Assembly: GCA_004297545.1 (NCBI GenBank)
Contig: SCTB01000089.1
Coordinates: forward strand, 1-42,955
Source: Alphaproteobacteria bacterium
GTDB lineage: Bacteria; Pseudomonadota; Alphaproteobacteria; Micavibrionales; UBA2020
Length of the DNA: 42,955 nt
Reading direction: 5' to 3'
The notes beneath the pieces are model-generated. The model made no database searches and was not told the DNA's origin. It worked only from the letters and a program-made list of their open reading frames with translations. How positions within the stretch are numbered: position 1 is the first letter of the stretch; each line of letters opens with the position of its first letter. Positions 25,532 through 32,534 of the stretch are shown piece after piece. The translations under genes were made by a program, and so were the position numbers.

Positions 25532-27325
25532 TTATTCAGGGCCCTTAAACCGCAGTCTTCTGGATAGCGTCACGGGCGCGCGCAACCCGCTGTGGTACTG
25601 ATCGAGCGACTGGCTCTTCATTACGGGCTCATAGGCGCTCTGGAATTCCTTCAGGGCTTCGGCTTTGGGCCTGCCGAGGGTCTTGCCGTTCTTGTCGCCG
25701 ATGACTGCCTTGGCCCAGTCGAGCGCCGAGCGGCGCTGCTGGTCCTGCAGGTCAGCGAAGATGCCGCGATCCATCAGAAACCGGGCGGCTTCGACATGCA
25801 ACTCCGGGTAGACGGCCAGCATCAGCGCATTCTTGCCGGTGTTTTCGGTGGCCTGCAGGTTGGCGCCTTTGTCGAGCAGCAGCTTCATTGCTTCAATGTC
25901 GCCCTGGTGCGCGGCCCACAGGAAGGGCGTCCAGCCGTGGGCATCTTTCATATGGATATTGTCGCCGGCAAGCTTTTTTATCATCTCGAGCCCAGGCGTC
26001 GCAAAATTCCCGTCGGTTGCCTTTTCAAGCAGCCGCCGATGCGCCCCGGCGCATAAAATCTGCCCGAGTTCCGTGTAAACCTCCATGCCATTCCCGCGAG
26101 GGCTGTAATAGCGGTCGTCCTTTTTGCCGTCTTCGCAATAATCAAAGGCGGTCTTGCCGGTCTCATCCCCCACGTTCACCTCGGCGCCGTGTTCCAGCAT
26201 GATTTTGATGACCCCGGTGCGGCAGCCCCGGTGCGTGGCCTGGATGATGCCGGTCTCGCCCTTCGCATCGCGCTCGTTCACGTCCGCGCCGCGGGCGATG
26301 AAGATTTTCATCAGCTCCTCATAGCCGTTGACGGCCGTGCTCATGAAAGGGGTGCTGCCGCGCTTGTCGCGGAAAAACAGGTTCGCGCCTGCATTCAGCA
26401 GAATCTCGCAGGTTTCTTTCATGTTATAGCCGGCGGCGATGCCGAGCGCCGTATCGCCCCAGAAGTCGTCCACATGCTCGATATCCGCGCCATCGTCGAT
26501 ATACCGTTGCAGCGCCTTGGGGTCCGGCGCGCCGCCGCCCGGCGTTCCGATGTTGCGTATGGTCTTTATGAGTCTTTGCGTCGCCTCTTGCCGGCGCTTG
26601 CTGTCTTCAGCCTCCTTTACAATCTTTAAAAGAGGCTCCGCCCATGTTTCTTTCCAGCCCATCGACTGGAACGTCCAGCGGTTGCAGTTGAACCAGTCCA
26701 TCGCCGTCCGGCCTTCGTTATCCTTGTCTTCGATCGATACCCCGCGTGCGAGCAAAAGCTCAAGGGCGCTGCGCCGGTTGTCGGGGCCGCCCAGCCCGTT
26801 GACAATAAGCATCAGCGGCGTCATGCCTATTTCCGTGCGCTGGGAAAGATCGGCGCCACGGGACAGCATGATGTCCATGACGCGGGCCTGTCCCATGTAA
26901 GCGGCCTGCTGAAACGGTGTAAGGGTGTTCGGGGCCTTGGCCCCCATATCGGCGCCGTGGCGCAGCAGCGCGTCGACGCAATCCACATATCCCCGCCGCG
27001 CCGCATAGCCCAGCAGCGTGCAGCCTTCCGCCTGCGGGTGGATGTATTCGGTATTGACGCCCGCTTTCAGCAGCATTTCTATTTCGCGTGGATTGGGCGC
27101 GACCTGCCACGCGCGGATCATCTTGTCGGCCAGCATCTGCGTGCGTTGCTCCATGCTGAGGCGCTTCAGCCCGCGCAGGCTGCCGTTTTTGGGGAAGAGT
27201 TCGGGATGGAAATAATTCTGCAGAGTAACGGTTTTGCCGATCTCCTCGCAGAAATCGAAGTACTTCGCGACCCATTCATTCCCTGGGAAAGACGCCCGTC
27301 TGAAGATGTCGCCTAAATACGCCAA
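25532..27325 (-). CDS. Large ankyrin-repeat protein with C-terminal tail
   Basis: About 597 aa with roughly ten ankyrin repeats in two blocks (for example GCTLLGYAARRGYVDCVDALLRHGAD, WGDTALGIAAGYNMKETCEILLNAGA, GWTPFLWAAHQGDIEAMKLLLDKGA). No signal peptide or membrane helix is seen. The end contains GLRAPVTLSRRLRF, a weaker copy of the shared tail (R for P at position 11). The frame reads from ATG 27352, but the predicted -10 (27351-27356) covers that codon. TTG 27325 has GGAGG 9 nt upstream and is preferred. The gene splits fabG from acpP, which are normally adjacent. Confidence 0.82.
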   Translation of the reverse strand: MAYLGDIFRRASFPGNEWVAKYFDFCEEIGKTVTLQNYFHPELFPKNGSLRGLKRLSMEQRTQMLADKMIRAWQVAPNPREIEMLLKAGVNTEYIHPQAEGCTLLGYAARRGYVDCVDALLRHGADMGAKAPNTLTPFQQAAYMGQARVMDIMLSRGADLSQRTEIGMTPLMLIVNGLGGPDNRRSALELLLARGVSIEDKDNEGRTAMDWFNCNRWTFQSMGWKETWAEPLLKIVKEAEDSKRRQEATQRLIKTIRNIGTPGGGAPDPKALQRYIDDGADIEHVDDFWGDTALGIAAGYNMKETCEILLNAGANLFFRDKRGSTPFMSTAVNGYEELMKIFIARGADVNERDAKGETGIIQATHRGCRTGVIKIMLEHGAEVNVGDETGKTAFDYCEDGKKDDRYYSPRGNGMEVYTELGQILCAGAHRRLLEKATDGNFATPGLEMIKKLAGDNIHMKDAHGWTPFLWAAHQGDIEAMKLLLDKGANLQATENTGKNALMLAVYPELHVEAARFLMDRGIFADLQDQQRRSALDWAKAVIGDKNGKTLGRPKAEALKEFQSAYEPVMKSQSLDQYHSGLRAPVTLSRRLRFKGPE

Positions 27326-27350
27326 AACCGCCGACCTCCGTTCAGCGGGC

Positions 27351-27380
27351 ATAATAATATTAACGTCTATATTATGTCAA
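27351..27380 (-). promoter_or_regulatory. GACATAA-type promoter of the large ankyrin gene
   Basis: -35 TTGACA (27375-27380) extended to TTGACATAAT, an 18-bp spacer, and -10 TATTAT (27351-27356). Confidence 0.7.
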
Positions 27381-27440
27381 TAGAGAAGAAATTACCGTTT
27401 AAAATCATTGCGATGGCGATGGCGGTTTCTTAGGGAGACT

Positions 27441-28073
27441 TCACAGGTAAGTCACTTTATCCGTCTTCGAAATCGCAATGACGCGCGCCTCTATCAGGCC
27501 GTCGACGATGCGCTCGATGGCCAGCTTGTCCTGCTTCAGGTGGTTCATCAGGGAATTGATGAGCGCCTCCTTGGCCTTGGGCTGACGCTTGCCCGCCTTT
27601 GCCAGGAACTTCGCCGCGTCGGCATGGGGGCTCTTTTCCGGCGCGGGCGTGGCGGCTTTTTTCACGCGCGGCTTCTGTGCGGCGGGCTTTGGCGGCGCGG
27701 GCGGGGCCGCCTTCACGGCGGGCGCAGAAGTTGCCGGCTCCTTGCGCGCGCAGGGAATGCCGCGCTTTCTTAAGTGCGCAAGCAGCGGGTCGAGATCGTG
27801 GTCCCTGGAAAACACCACGAACTGCGCGTTGGGTTCTTCCTGCAGCGTCTTGCCCAGATAAAAGGCGATATAAAAGTCGAGGTTGTTCCGCCCCTGTTCG
27901 GCCACCTGGATAAGGTCGAGCCGCGCGCCCTTGTCGAGCGCGCCCTTGATGAAATCAAGCTTCGGCTTTTGCCCCTTGCCCACAAACATCAGCGCGCGAT
28001 CATGCGCGGGCAGGGACTTCAGCCCCGTATCTTTCACGTTCTCGTAATCGACCAGCAGAATTGTTTCGGGCAT
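27441..28073 (-). CDS. NYN/PIN-like domain protein, putative RNase
   Basis: 210 aa. The N-terminal half looks like a NYN (PIN-like) nuclease fold: ILLVDYENV (Asp9, Asn12), GRNNLDFYIAFYLG, and VVFSRDHDLDPLLAHLRKRG, which together supply the usual acidic metal site. A Pro/Ala/Lys linker (about 113-145) joins a helical C-terminal domain (about 150-210) that may be a winged helix. RNA is the probable substrate by family; this is inference. It lies between fabG and the ankyrin gene, 30 bp after fabG, and could be read from the fabD-fabG transcript. Confidence 0.78.
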   Translation of the reverse strand: MPETILLVDYENVKDTGLKSLPAHDRALMFVGKGQKPKLDFIKGALDKGARLDLIQVAEQGRNNLDFYIAFYLGKTLQEEPNAQFVVFSRDHDLDPLLAHLRKRGIPCARKEPATSAPAVKAAPPAPPKPAAQKPRVKKAATPAPEKSPHADAAKFLAKAGKRQPKAKEALINSLMNHLKQDKLAIERIVDGLIEARVIAISKTDKVTYL

Positions 28074-28103
28074 GGGGAATTCCTTATGTAGTCGCGCGTT
28101 TCA

Positions 28104-28847
28104 TCAAATCATCGCCATCCCGCCGTTCACATGCAGCGTCTGGCCCGTCACGTATTTCGCTTCTTCGCTGGCGAGGTAGACGACGGAGGCGGCGATGTCT
28201 TCGGAGGTGCCCATGGCGCCGGCGGGGATGGTGGCGTTGATTTTGGCCTTTTGCTCGTCGTTGAGCGCCGAGGTCATGGCGGTCGCGATAAAGCCGGGGG
28301 CGACGCAGTTGACGGTGATGCCGCGGGAGGCGACTTCGGCCGCCATCGACTTGCTCATGCCGATCATCCCGGCTTTCGAGGCGCAGTAATTGGCCTGTCC
28401 CGGGTTGCCCGTCACGCCGACGACGGAGGTGATATTGATGATGCGGCCCCAGCGGCGCTTCATCATGCCGCGCACGGCCGCGCGCGTCAGGCGGAAGGGC
28501 GCGGTCAGGTTCACGTCCTGCACGATCTGCCAATCTTCGTCCTTCATGCGCATGAACAACCCGTCCTTGGTCAGGCCCGCGTTATTGACGAGAATATCTA
28601 CCTGGCCCATCTTTTCTTCAGCAGCTTTCATTAGCGCATCAGCCGCTTCCGCCGTGTTCAGGTCGCCCGGCAGCACATGGCAGCGGGAGCCGATTTCGGC
28701 GGCGAGCCTGGTTAAGGCCTCGACATTGCGGCCGCTCAAACCCACTTCCGCCCCTTGCGCATGCAGCGCCTTCGCGATCGCGCCGCCGATGCCGCCCGAG
28801 GCGCCCGTCACAAGGGCTTTCTTGCCTGAAAGATTGAACATGATCAT
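28104..28847 (-). CDS. fabG: 3-oxoacyl-ACP reductase
   Basis: NADPH-dependent SDR enzyme of fatty-acid synthesis, 247 aa. The cofactor motif GASGGIGGAI (15-24), NNAG (88-91), and the catalytic Ser141, Tyr154 and Lys158 (YCASK) are all present. The C-terminus GQTLHVNGGMAMI is typical of FabG. ATG 28847 has GAGGAA directly before it; ATG 28841 has better spacing and may be the true start (245 aa). Confidence 0.97.
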   Translation of the reverse strand: MIMFNLSGKKALVTGASGGIGGAIAKALHAQGAEVGLSGRNVEALTRLAAEIGSRCHVLPGDLNTAEAADALMKAAEEKMGQVDILVNNAGLTKDGLFMRMKDEDWQIVQDVNLTAPFRLTRAAVRGMMKRRWGRIINITSVVGVTGNPGQANYCASKAGMIGMSKSMAAEVASRGITVNCVAPGFIATAMTSALNDEQKAKINATIPAGAMGTSEDIAASVVYLASEEAKYVTGQTLHVNGGMAMI

Positions 28848-28856
28848 TTCCTCTTC

Positions 28857-29297
28857 CTAGATGGTTTTGCCAAAATAATAGATGCAGGTGACGCCCGCAA
28901 GGATCAGCGCCGCGCCCGCCAGCGTCCCCGCGCTCACCTGCACTTCGCGGAAGAACATCCAGGCGAAGAGGGCGGTGAACAGGGGATAGGTGATTTCGAT
29001 CATCGCGGCCATGGTCGCATTTTTCGCGTTGATGCTGGCCATGATGAACAGGTTGGCGGCGATATAGATGACGATGCTGGCGGCCAGCAGTTTCGTCTCG
29101 CGGCCCGCCGTCTTCAGGACTTCCCAGTCGGCGGAAAAATTCTTGTTCACGATGCCGAGTCCCACCGCGAAAACCATGCTCGCGACCGCGCTGGTGACGA
29201 TAATCGACGCAAAAGAAAGCTTCTTCAGCAGCTGGTCAAGCATCGCGTAGCTCATCCCCCAGAGGATCGACGCGGCGACGGCATAGATGAACCACAT
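28857..29297 (-). CDS. Half-size EamA/DMT-superfamily membrane transporter
   Basis: 146 aa with about five hydrophobic segments covering nearly the whole length (IYAVAASILWGMSYAML, IIVTSAVASMVFAVGLGIV, LLAASIVIYIAANLFIMA, AMIEITYPLFTALFAWMFF, LAGAALILAGVTCIYYF). ITYPLFTALFAWMFFRE is the EamA signature near the last helix. Typical EamA proteins have two such units, so this one should work as a dimer, like small multidrug pumps. It sits 16 bp after fabD and 9 bp before fabG, inserted into the fab operon. The substrate is unknown. Confidence 0.85.
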   Translation of the reverse strand: MWFIYAVAASILWGMSYAMLDQLLKKLSFASIIVTSAVASMVFAVGLGIVNKNFSADWEVLKTAGRETKLLAASIVIYIAANLFIMASINAKNATMAAMIEITYPLFTALFAWMFFREVQVSAGTLAGAALILAGVTCIYYFGKTI

Positions 29298-29313
29298 GGG
29301 TTTAATTTCCCTT

Positions 29314-30255
29314 CTAAAGGGTTGCGGCGAAGTCCTCGATATCCTTGGGCGTGCCGACCGCGCGGCCGGTGAGCTCGCCGTCGATGCGCTTGGTCAGGCC
29401 GTTGAGGACCTTTCCTGCGCCCAGCTCAATCAGTTCCGTGACGCCCTGCGATTTCATATAAAGTACGGATTCGCGCCAGCGCACCATGCCCGTCACCTGG
29501 TCGACCAGCAGCTGCTTGATGCGCGCGGGGTCGATGACCTGGTCCGCAATCACATTGGCGATCAGCGGAACGGAGGGGGCGGAAACATTGACGGTGGCAA
29601 GCGCGGTCTGCATCGCATCCGCCGCGGGCTTCATCAGCGCGCAGTGGAAGGGGGCGGAGACGGGCAGCATGATGGCGCGCTTGGCGCCCTTGGCGGTGGC
29701 GAGCGCCACGGCTTTTTCGACGGCGGCCTTGTGGCCGCTGACCACGACCTGCCCGAAAGAGTTGTCGTTGGCGGCTGCGACAATTTCACTGTTGGAGGCT
29801 TCTTTCACAATCGCGGCGACATCTTGCAGCTCAAGGCCGAGGATGGCGGCCATGGCGCCGACGCCGACCGGCACGGCTTTCTGCATCGCCTGCCCGCGTA
29901 TCTTCAGGAGTCGCGCCGTATCGGCGATTTTGAAAGAACCTGCCGCCGTCAGCGCCGAGTATTCGCCCAAGCTGTGGCCGGCCACGAATTTGCATCTGGC
30001 AGGGGTGAGCAGGTCGGGCTTGCCCGCCTTCAGGATGCGTACGACGGCCAGCGATACGGCCATCAGCGCGGGCTGGGTGTTCTCGGTCAGATTCAGGTCA
30101 GTATCCGGCCCCTCGAAAATGATTTTGGAAAGTTTCTGGGAGAGGGCATCGTCGATTTCCTGAAAGGTTTCCTTCGCGACGGGAAACGCCTCGGCCAAGT
30201 CTTTGCCCATGCCGACCGACTGGCTGCCCTGACCCGGAAATACGAAAGCCCTCAT
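29314..30255 (-). CDS. fabD: Malonyl-CoA:ACP transacylase
   Basis: Loads malonyl groups on ACP. From ATG 30255 (preceded by GGACAGGGGCAG) the protein is 313 aa and starts MRAFVFPGQGSQSVGMG, the standard FabD N-terminus. The frame runs 28 codons further to 30339 but that part is not FabD-like. Nucleophile Ser95 in GHSLGEYSAL and His in VSAPFHCALM complete the active site. It heads the minus-strand fab transcript and is divergent from the accessory block starting at 30355. Confidence 0.96.
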   Translation of the reverse strand: MRAFVFPGQGSQSVGMGKDLAEAFPVAKETFQEIDDALSQKLSKIIFEGPDTDLNLTENTQPALMAVSLAVVRILKAGKPDLLTPARCKFVAGHSLGEYSALTAAGSFKIADTARLLKIRGQAMQKAVPVGVGAMAAILGLELQDVAAIVKEASNSEIVAAANDNSFGQVVVSGHKAAVEKAVALATAKGAKRAIMLPVSAPFHCALMKPAADAMQTALATVNVSAPSVPLIANVIADQVIDPARIKQLLVDQVTGMVRWRESVLYMKSQGVTELIELGAGKVLNGLTKRIDGELTGRAVGTPKDIEDFAATL

Positions 30256-30354
30256 CTGCCCCTGTCCTTTTCTGACATGTCCTTTTAGGAAGTTGATATA
30301 AAGCGCCTTTTTGATAAACGGCTTTGGCCCCTTCAGCAAGGCGTAACCGCATGG

Positions 30355-30383
30355 TTGACATAAAGACGAGGAATGCCTAATCT
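30355..30383 (+). promoter_or_regulatory. GACATAA-type promoter of the 58-aa/ankyrin pair
   Basis: -35 TTGACA (30355-30360) extended to TTGACATAA, a 17-bp spacer, and -10 TAATCT (30378-30383). Confidence 0.72.
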
Positions 30384-30418
30384 CGGGCCGCTCATTTCAT
30401 TGAGGAAGGTCATATATT

Positions 30419-30595
30419 ATGACGACGCTTAAAGAACGCTTCAGCCGCCTCTGCCAAAACATCCGCGCCCGCATGGCGACCAGGCCCGTCGCGCCGCCGC
30501 CGCAAATGCCCGAACCGCCGGCAGGAGATCTTCTGCGCCGCGGCGCCGGTCAAATTCACAAAATCGGCAAGCCCCTCGACTGGAAATCGCCGTGA
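30419..30595 (+). CDS. 58-aa protein with C-terminal KPL tail, unknown
   Basis: ATG 30419 with AGGAAGG 13 nt upstream. The protein has a basic amphipathic start (TLKERFSRLCQNIRARMA), a Pro-rich middle (PVAPPPQMPEPP) and the shared tail GAGQIHKIGKPLDW near the end. Its stop TGA overlaps the GTG start of the next ankyrin gene (GTGA), which indicates coupled translation and supports a real gene. It is almost nothing but a helix, a linker and the tail, so it may be an adapter or a decoy for whatever reads the tail (inference). Confidence 0.68.
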   Translation: MTTLKERFSRLCQNIRARMATRPVAPPPQMPEPPAGDLLRRGAGQIHKIGKPLDWKSP

Positions 30596-31122
30596 GTTCT
30601 GCGGGGAGGAAAACCCCCGGGCCCTCGCCGCAGGACTTAGATCGCTTTATGACGGCGGCGAAGGAAGGGGATTCAAAGCTGATATGGACCTTCCTGAAAG
30701 AATTCGGGAAGAGCCGCATTGATTCCAAGGACAGCCATGGCGATACGGCGTTGACGCTGGCGGCGCGGTTCAATCAGGTTGCCGTGGTGCGAATGCTGCT
30801 GGAAGCGGGGGCGGGCGTCGATGTGCGCGATGGCCATCGCGGCACGGCGCTGATGGCGGCGGCGGTTCCCGGCAATATTGATGTCATCCGCGAACTTCTC
30901 GCGCAGGGCGCGGATGTGACAAAGAAAAGCTACGCGCATAAAACCGCGCTCTGGTACGCGGAAGTCAATAATCACCCGGAGGCGGCCGCGCTGATTGCCG
31001 ATGCACCCCGCCTGCGCGCCGAAAAGGCCGCGCGGATTACAGCTGAAACGGCGGGAAGCCTGACGGGCGGGCTCGAAAAGCCGCTTGTTGTCCTCAAACC
31101 GCTCAAGCTTTCAATACATTAA
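30592..31122 (+). CDS. Small ankyrin-repeat protein with C-terminal KPL tail
   Basis: 176 aa from GTG 30592. Three ankyrin repeats (GDTALTLAARFNQVAVVRMLLEAGAGV, GTALMAAAVPGNIDVIRELLAQGADV, KTALWYAEVNNHPEAAALIADA) sit between a short Pro/Ser N-terminus and the tail GLEKPLVVLKPLKL. The start overlaps the stop of the 58-aa gene by 4 bp. No signal peptide. A palindromic repeat follows within 6 bp of the stop and may end the transcript. Confidence 0.85.
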   Translation: MSSAGRKTPGPSPQDLDRFMTAAKEGDSKLIWTFLKEFGKSRIDSKDSHGDTALTLAARFNQVAVVRMLLEAGAGVDVRDGHRGTALMAAAVPGNIDVIRELLAQGADVTKKSYAHKTALWYAEVNNHPEAAALIADAPRLRAEKAARITAETAGSLTGGLEKPLVVLKPLKLSIH

Positions 31123-31127
31123 TGTCG

Positions 31128-31233
31128 CCCCGGCGAAAGCCGGGGCCCACGGACTTTGCAAATTCAGCTTTGAACAGGCTGCCAGTTATGATGGGTGAGG
31201 GAAGCAGTCCGTGGATCCCGGCTTTCTCCGGGA
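31128..31233. repeat. Inverted intergenic palindromic repeat
   Basis: A 28-bp arm (31128-31155: CCCCGGCGAAAGCCGGGGCC, then CACGGACT) recurs inverted at 31206-31233 (AGTCCGTG, then GATCCCGGCTTTCTCCGGGA) with about four mismatches. Each arm is itself a small hairpin (CCCGG/CCGGG). This resembles REP/BIME-type intergenic elements. It lies between convergent genes and could act as a two-way transcription stop. Confidence 0.75.
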
Positions 31234-31245
31234 TAGCATGGGTCT

Positions 31246-31746
31246 TTACCCGAACTTCAGCGGTTTCATCGGCTTGACAGGTCGCTGGGTGCCCTGCGCG
31301 ATAATATCGGCCGCACGCTGACCTTCTATTTCACTTTGTTTCAGGCGCCGGTCGGCGGCGATTTTTTCCTTGCGTTCCGCGACCTCCACTTCGCCCAGCG
31401 CGCGGCCGTGAATGAACCAGAACTCCTTGCCCGCCCTGTCGACCATCGCCGGGCCGTCTTCGCGGTGCAGCTTGCCCTGGAAATACCATTTGCCTGGGCG
31501 CCCGTCGCCGTACTCGACGGCGGGTCTGTCCGCACGGTGCTCCAGGCCATTCTGGTACCATTTCTTTGTGCCATGCTCCATTTCGACCGCAGGGCCGCCG
31601 TCGCGATGGATGACGCCGTGCCGGTACCAGGTTTTCGTGCCGTCCGGGAAAATCAGGGCGGGGCCGCCGTCGCGATGAAGCATGTGGTCCACTTCCCAGC
31701 GCTCGGTGCCGTCGTCGAGGACGTAATGGTCGGGTACCGCAGCCAT
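31246..31746 (-). CDS. MORN-variant repeat protein (HRDGGPA repeats) with KPL tail
   Basis: 166 aa built of about four 22-residue repeats of the form HRxGGPAxxxxxGxxxWYxxG (for example HRDGGPALIFPDGTKTWYRHG and HREDGPAMVDRAGKEFWFIHG). This is a MORN-variant pattern I know from giant viruses, phages and scattered bacteria. A charged helix follows, then the tail GTQRPVKPMKPLKF, one residue from the end. It lies 5 bp after its paralogue 31752-32270, with AAGG over that gene's stop as ribosome site. Function unknown; repeats of this kind are thought to bind membranes or proteins. Confidence 0.8.
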   Translation of the reverse strand: MAAVPDHYVLDDGTERWEVDHMLHRDGGPALIFPDGTKTWYRHGVIHRDGGPAVEMEHGTKKWYQNGLEHRADRPAVEYGDGRPGKWYFQGKLHREDGPAMVDRAGKEFWFIHGRALGEVEVAERKEKIAADRRLKQSEIEGQRAADIIAQGTQRPVKPMKPLKFG

Positions 31747-31751
31747 GAAAT

Positions 31752-32270
31752 TTACCTTGGAAAGGAGGGCAGGGGTTTCATCGGCTTGAGCGGCTTCGCA
31801 AGCCCCTTTTCGAATTCAGCGACGATGCCCTCGATATTCTCTATCATTTCTTTATGAAGGAGATAGTGCCCGAAAGCTGTGCCTTTGCCGAGCGTCAGCC
31901 ACTCCTTATATCCCTTAATCTCGGCCTCCTCCAGCTTGCTGCCCTTGATCCACCATTCCTCATTGCCCTCGGCATAGACGATGGCGGGTCCGCCTTCGCG
32001 GTGAAAAACACCGTCTTCGTACCAGGCGCGGTCGCCGTTTTTGCCCTCATAGGCCGGCAGGCCTCCCTTGCGATTGCGGAGGCCATGGGTGAACCACAAC
32101 CTGTTGCCCTCGCCATCGATAAAGGCGGGACCGTCATCCATGTGGAAGCAGCCGTCTGCATCCAGGAAGAACTGGTTATAAAAATGGTCGCCATAGATCC
32201 CTGCGCCGCGGAAGCGGAAATCCATGTCGTAGAGTACGCCATCGCAAGAATCTTTAGGCTGCTTGACCAT
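31752..32270 (-). CDS. MORN-variant repeat protein (paralogue) with KPL tail
   Basis: 172 aa. Three to four repeats of the same type as the downstream gene (HMDDGPAFIDGEGNRLWFTHG, RKGGLPAYEGKNGDRAWYEDG, HREGGPAIVYAEGNEEWWIKG), then a helical part and the tail GLAKPLKPMKPLPS. ATG 32270 has AGGGA 6 nt upstream. First gene of a two-gene transcript. The repeats are rich in Trp/Tyr and Gly. No signal peptide. Confidence 0.8.
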   Translation of the reverse strand: MVKQPKDSCDGVLYDMDFRFRGAGIYGDHFYNQFFLDADGCFHMDDGPAFIDGEGNRLWFTHGLRNRKGGLPAYEGKNGDRAWYEDGVFHREGGPAIVYAEGNEEWWIKGSKLEEAEIKGYKEWLTLGKGTAFGHYLLHKEMIENIEGIVAEFEKGLAKPLKPMKPLPSFPR

Positions 32271-32295
32271 TCAATGTCCCTGTTTTTGTTCGAGA

Positions 32296-32324
32296 ATATT
32301 AATATATTATGAAAATAAATACAA
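32296..32324 (-). promoter_or_regulatory. Candidate promoter of the MORN-like pair
   Basis: -35 TTGTAT (32319-32324), a 17-bp spacer, and -10 TAATAT (32296-32301). A nearby TTTTCATAAT matches eight of ten bases of TTGACATAAT but is not well placed. Confidence 0.4.
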
Positions 32325-32395
32325 GAACAAAGTTTCAAAAGGCGCCACTTTCCGCAAATAAAACGGCTTTCAGGGGCCTTTGATACCGAAAAACC

Positions 32396-32425
32396 TTGTG
32401 TTTCAGGCCTGAATCCATATATAAC
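32396..32425 (+). promoter_or_regulatory. Candidate promoter of the rpsF operon
   Basis: -35 TTGTGT (32396-32401), an 18-bp spacer, and -10 TATAAC (32420-32425). The leader to rpsF would be about 100 nt. Confidence 0.45.
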
Positions 32426-32497
32426 CACTCGGTACTAAAGACCCGCTGGCGGGAATGATCCCGTCAGCTCTGGTCCGTGCGGCTGGCATGAAAATGT

Positions 32498-32512
32498 GCA
32501 GCGGCGGGCTGC
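32498..32512 (+). promoter_or_regulatory. Hairpin in the rpsF leader
   Basis: Stem GCAGC/GCTGC with loop GGCGG, 22 nt before the rpsF start. It might be part of an S6:S18-binding autoregulatory leader, known in other bacteria; the match to that motif is not established. Confidence 0.3.
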
Positions 32513-32534
32513 CTAACAACCAAGGGAAACAAAA

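Noticed and set aside
19426..32270. Genomic island or transposon carrying the accessory genes
   Set aside because: No transposase, integrase, tRNA target or flanking duplication was found, and core genes (yqgE, mltG, fab) are interspersed.
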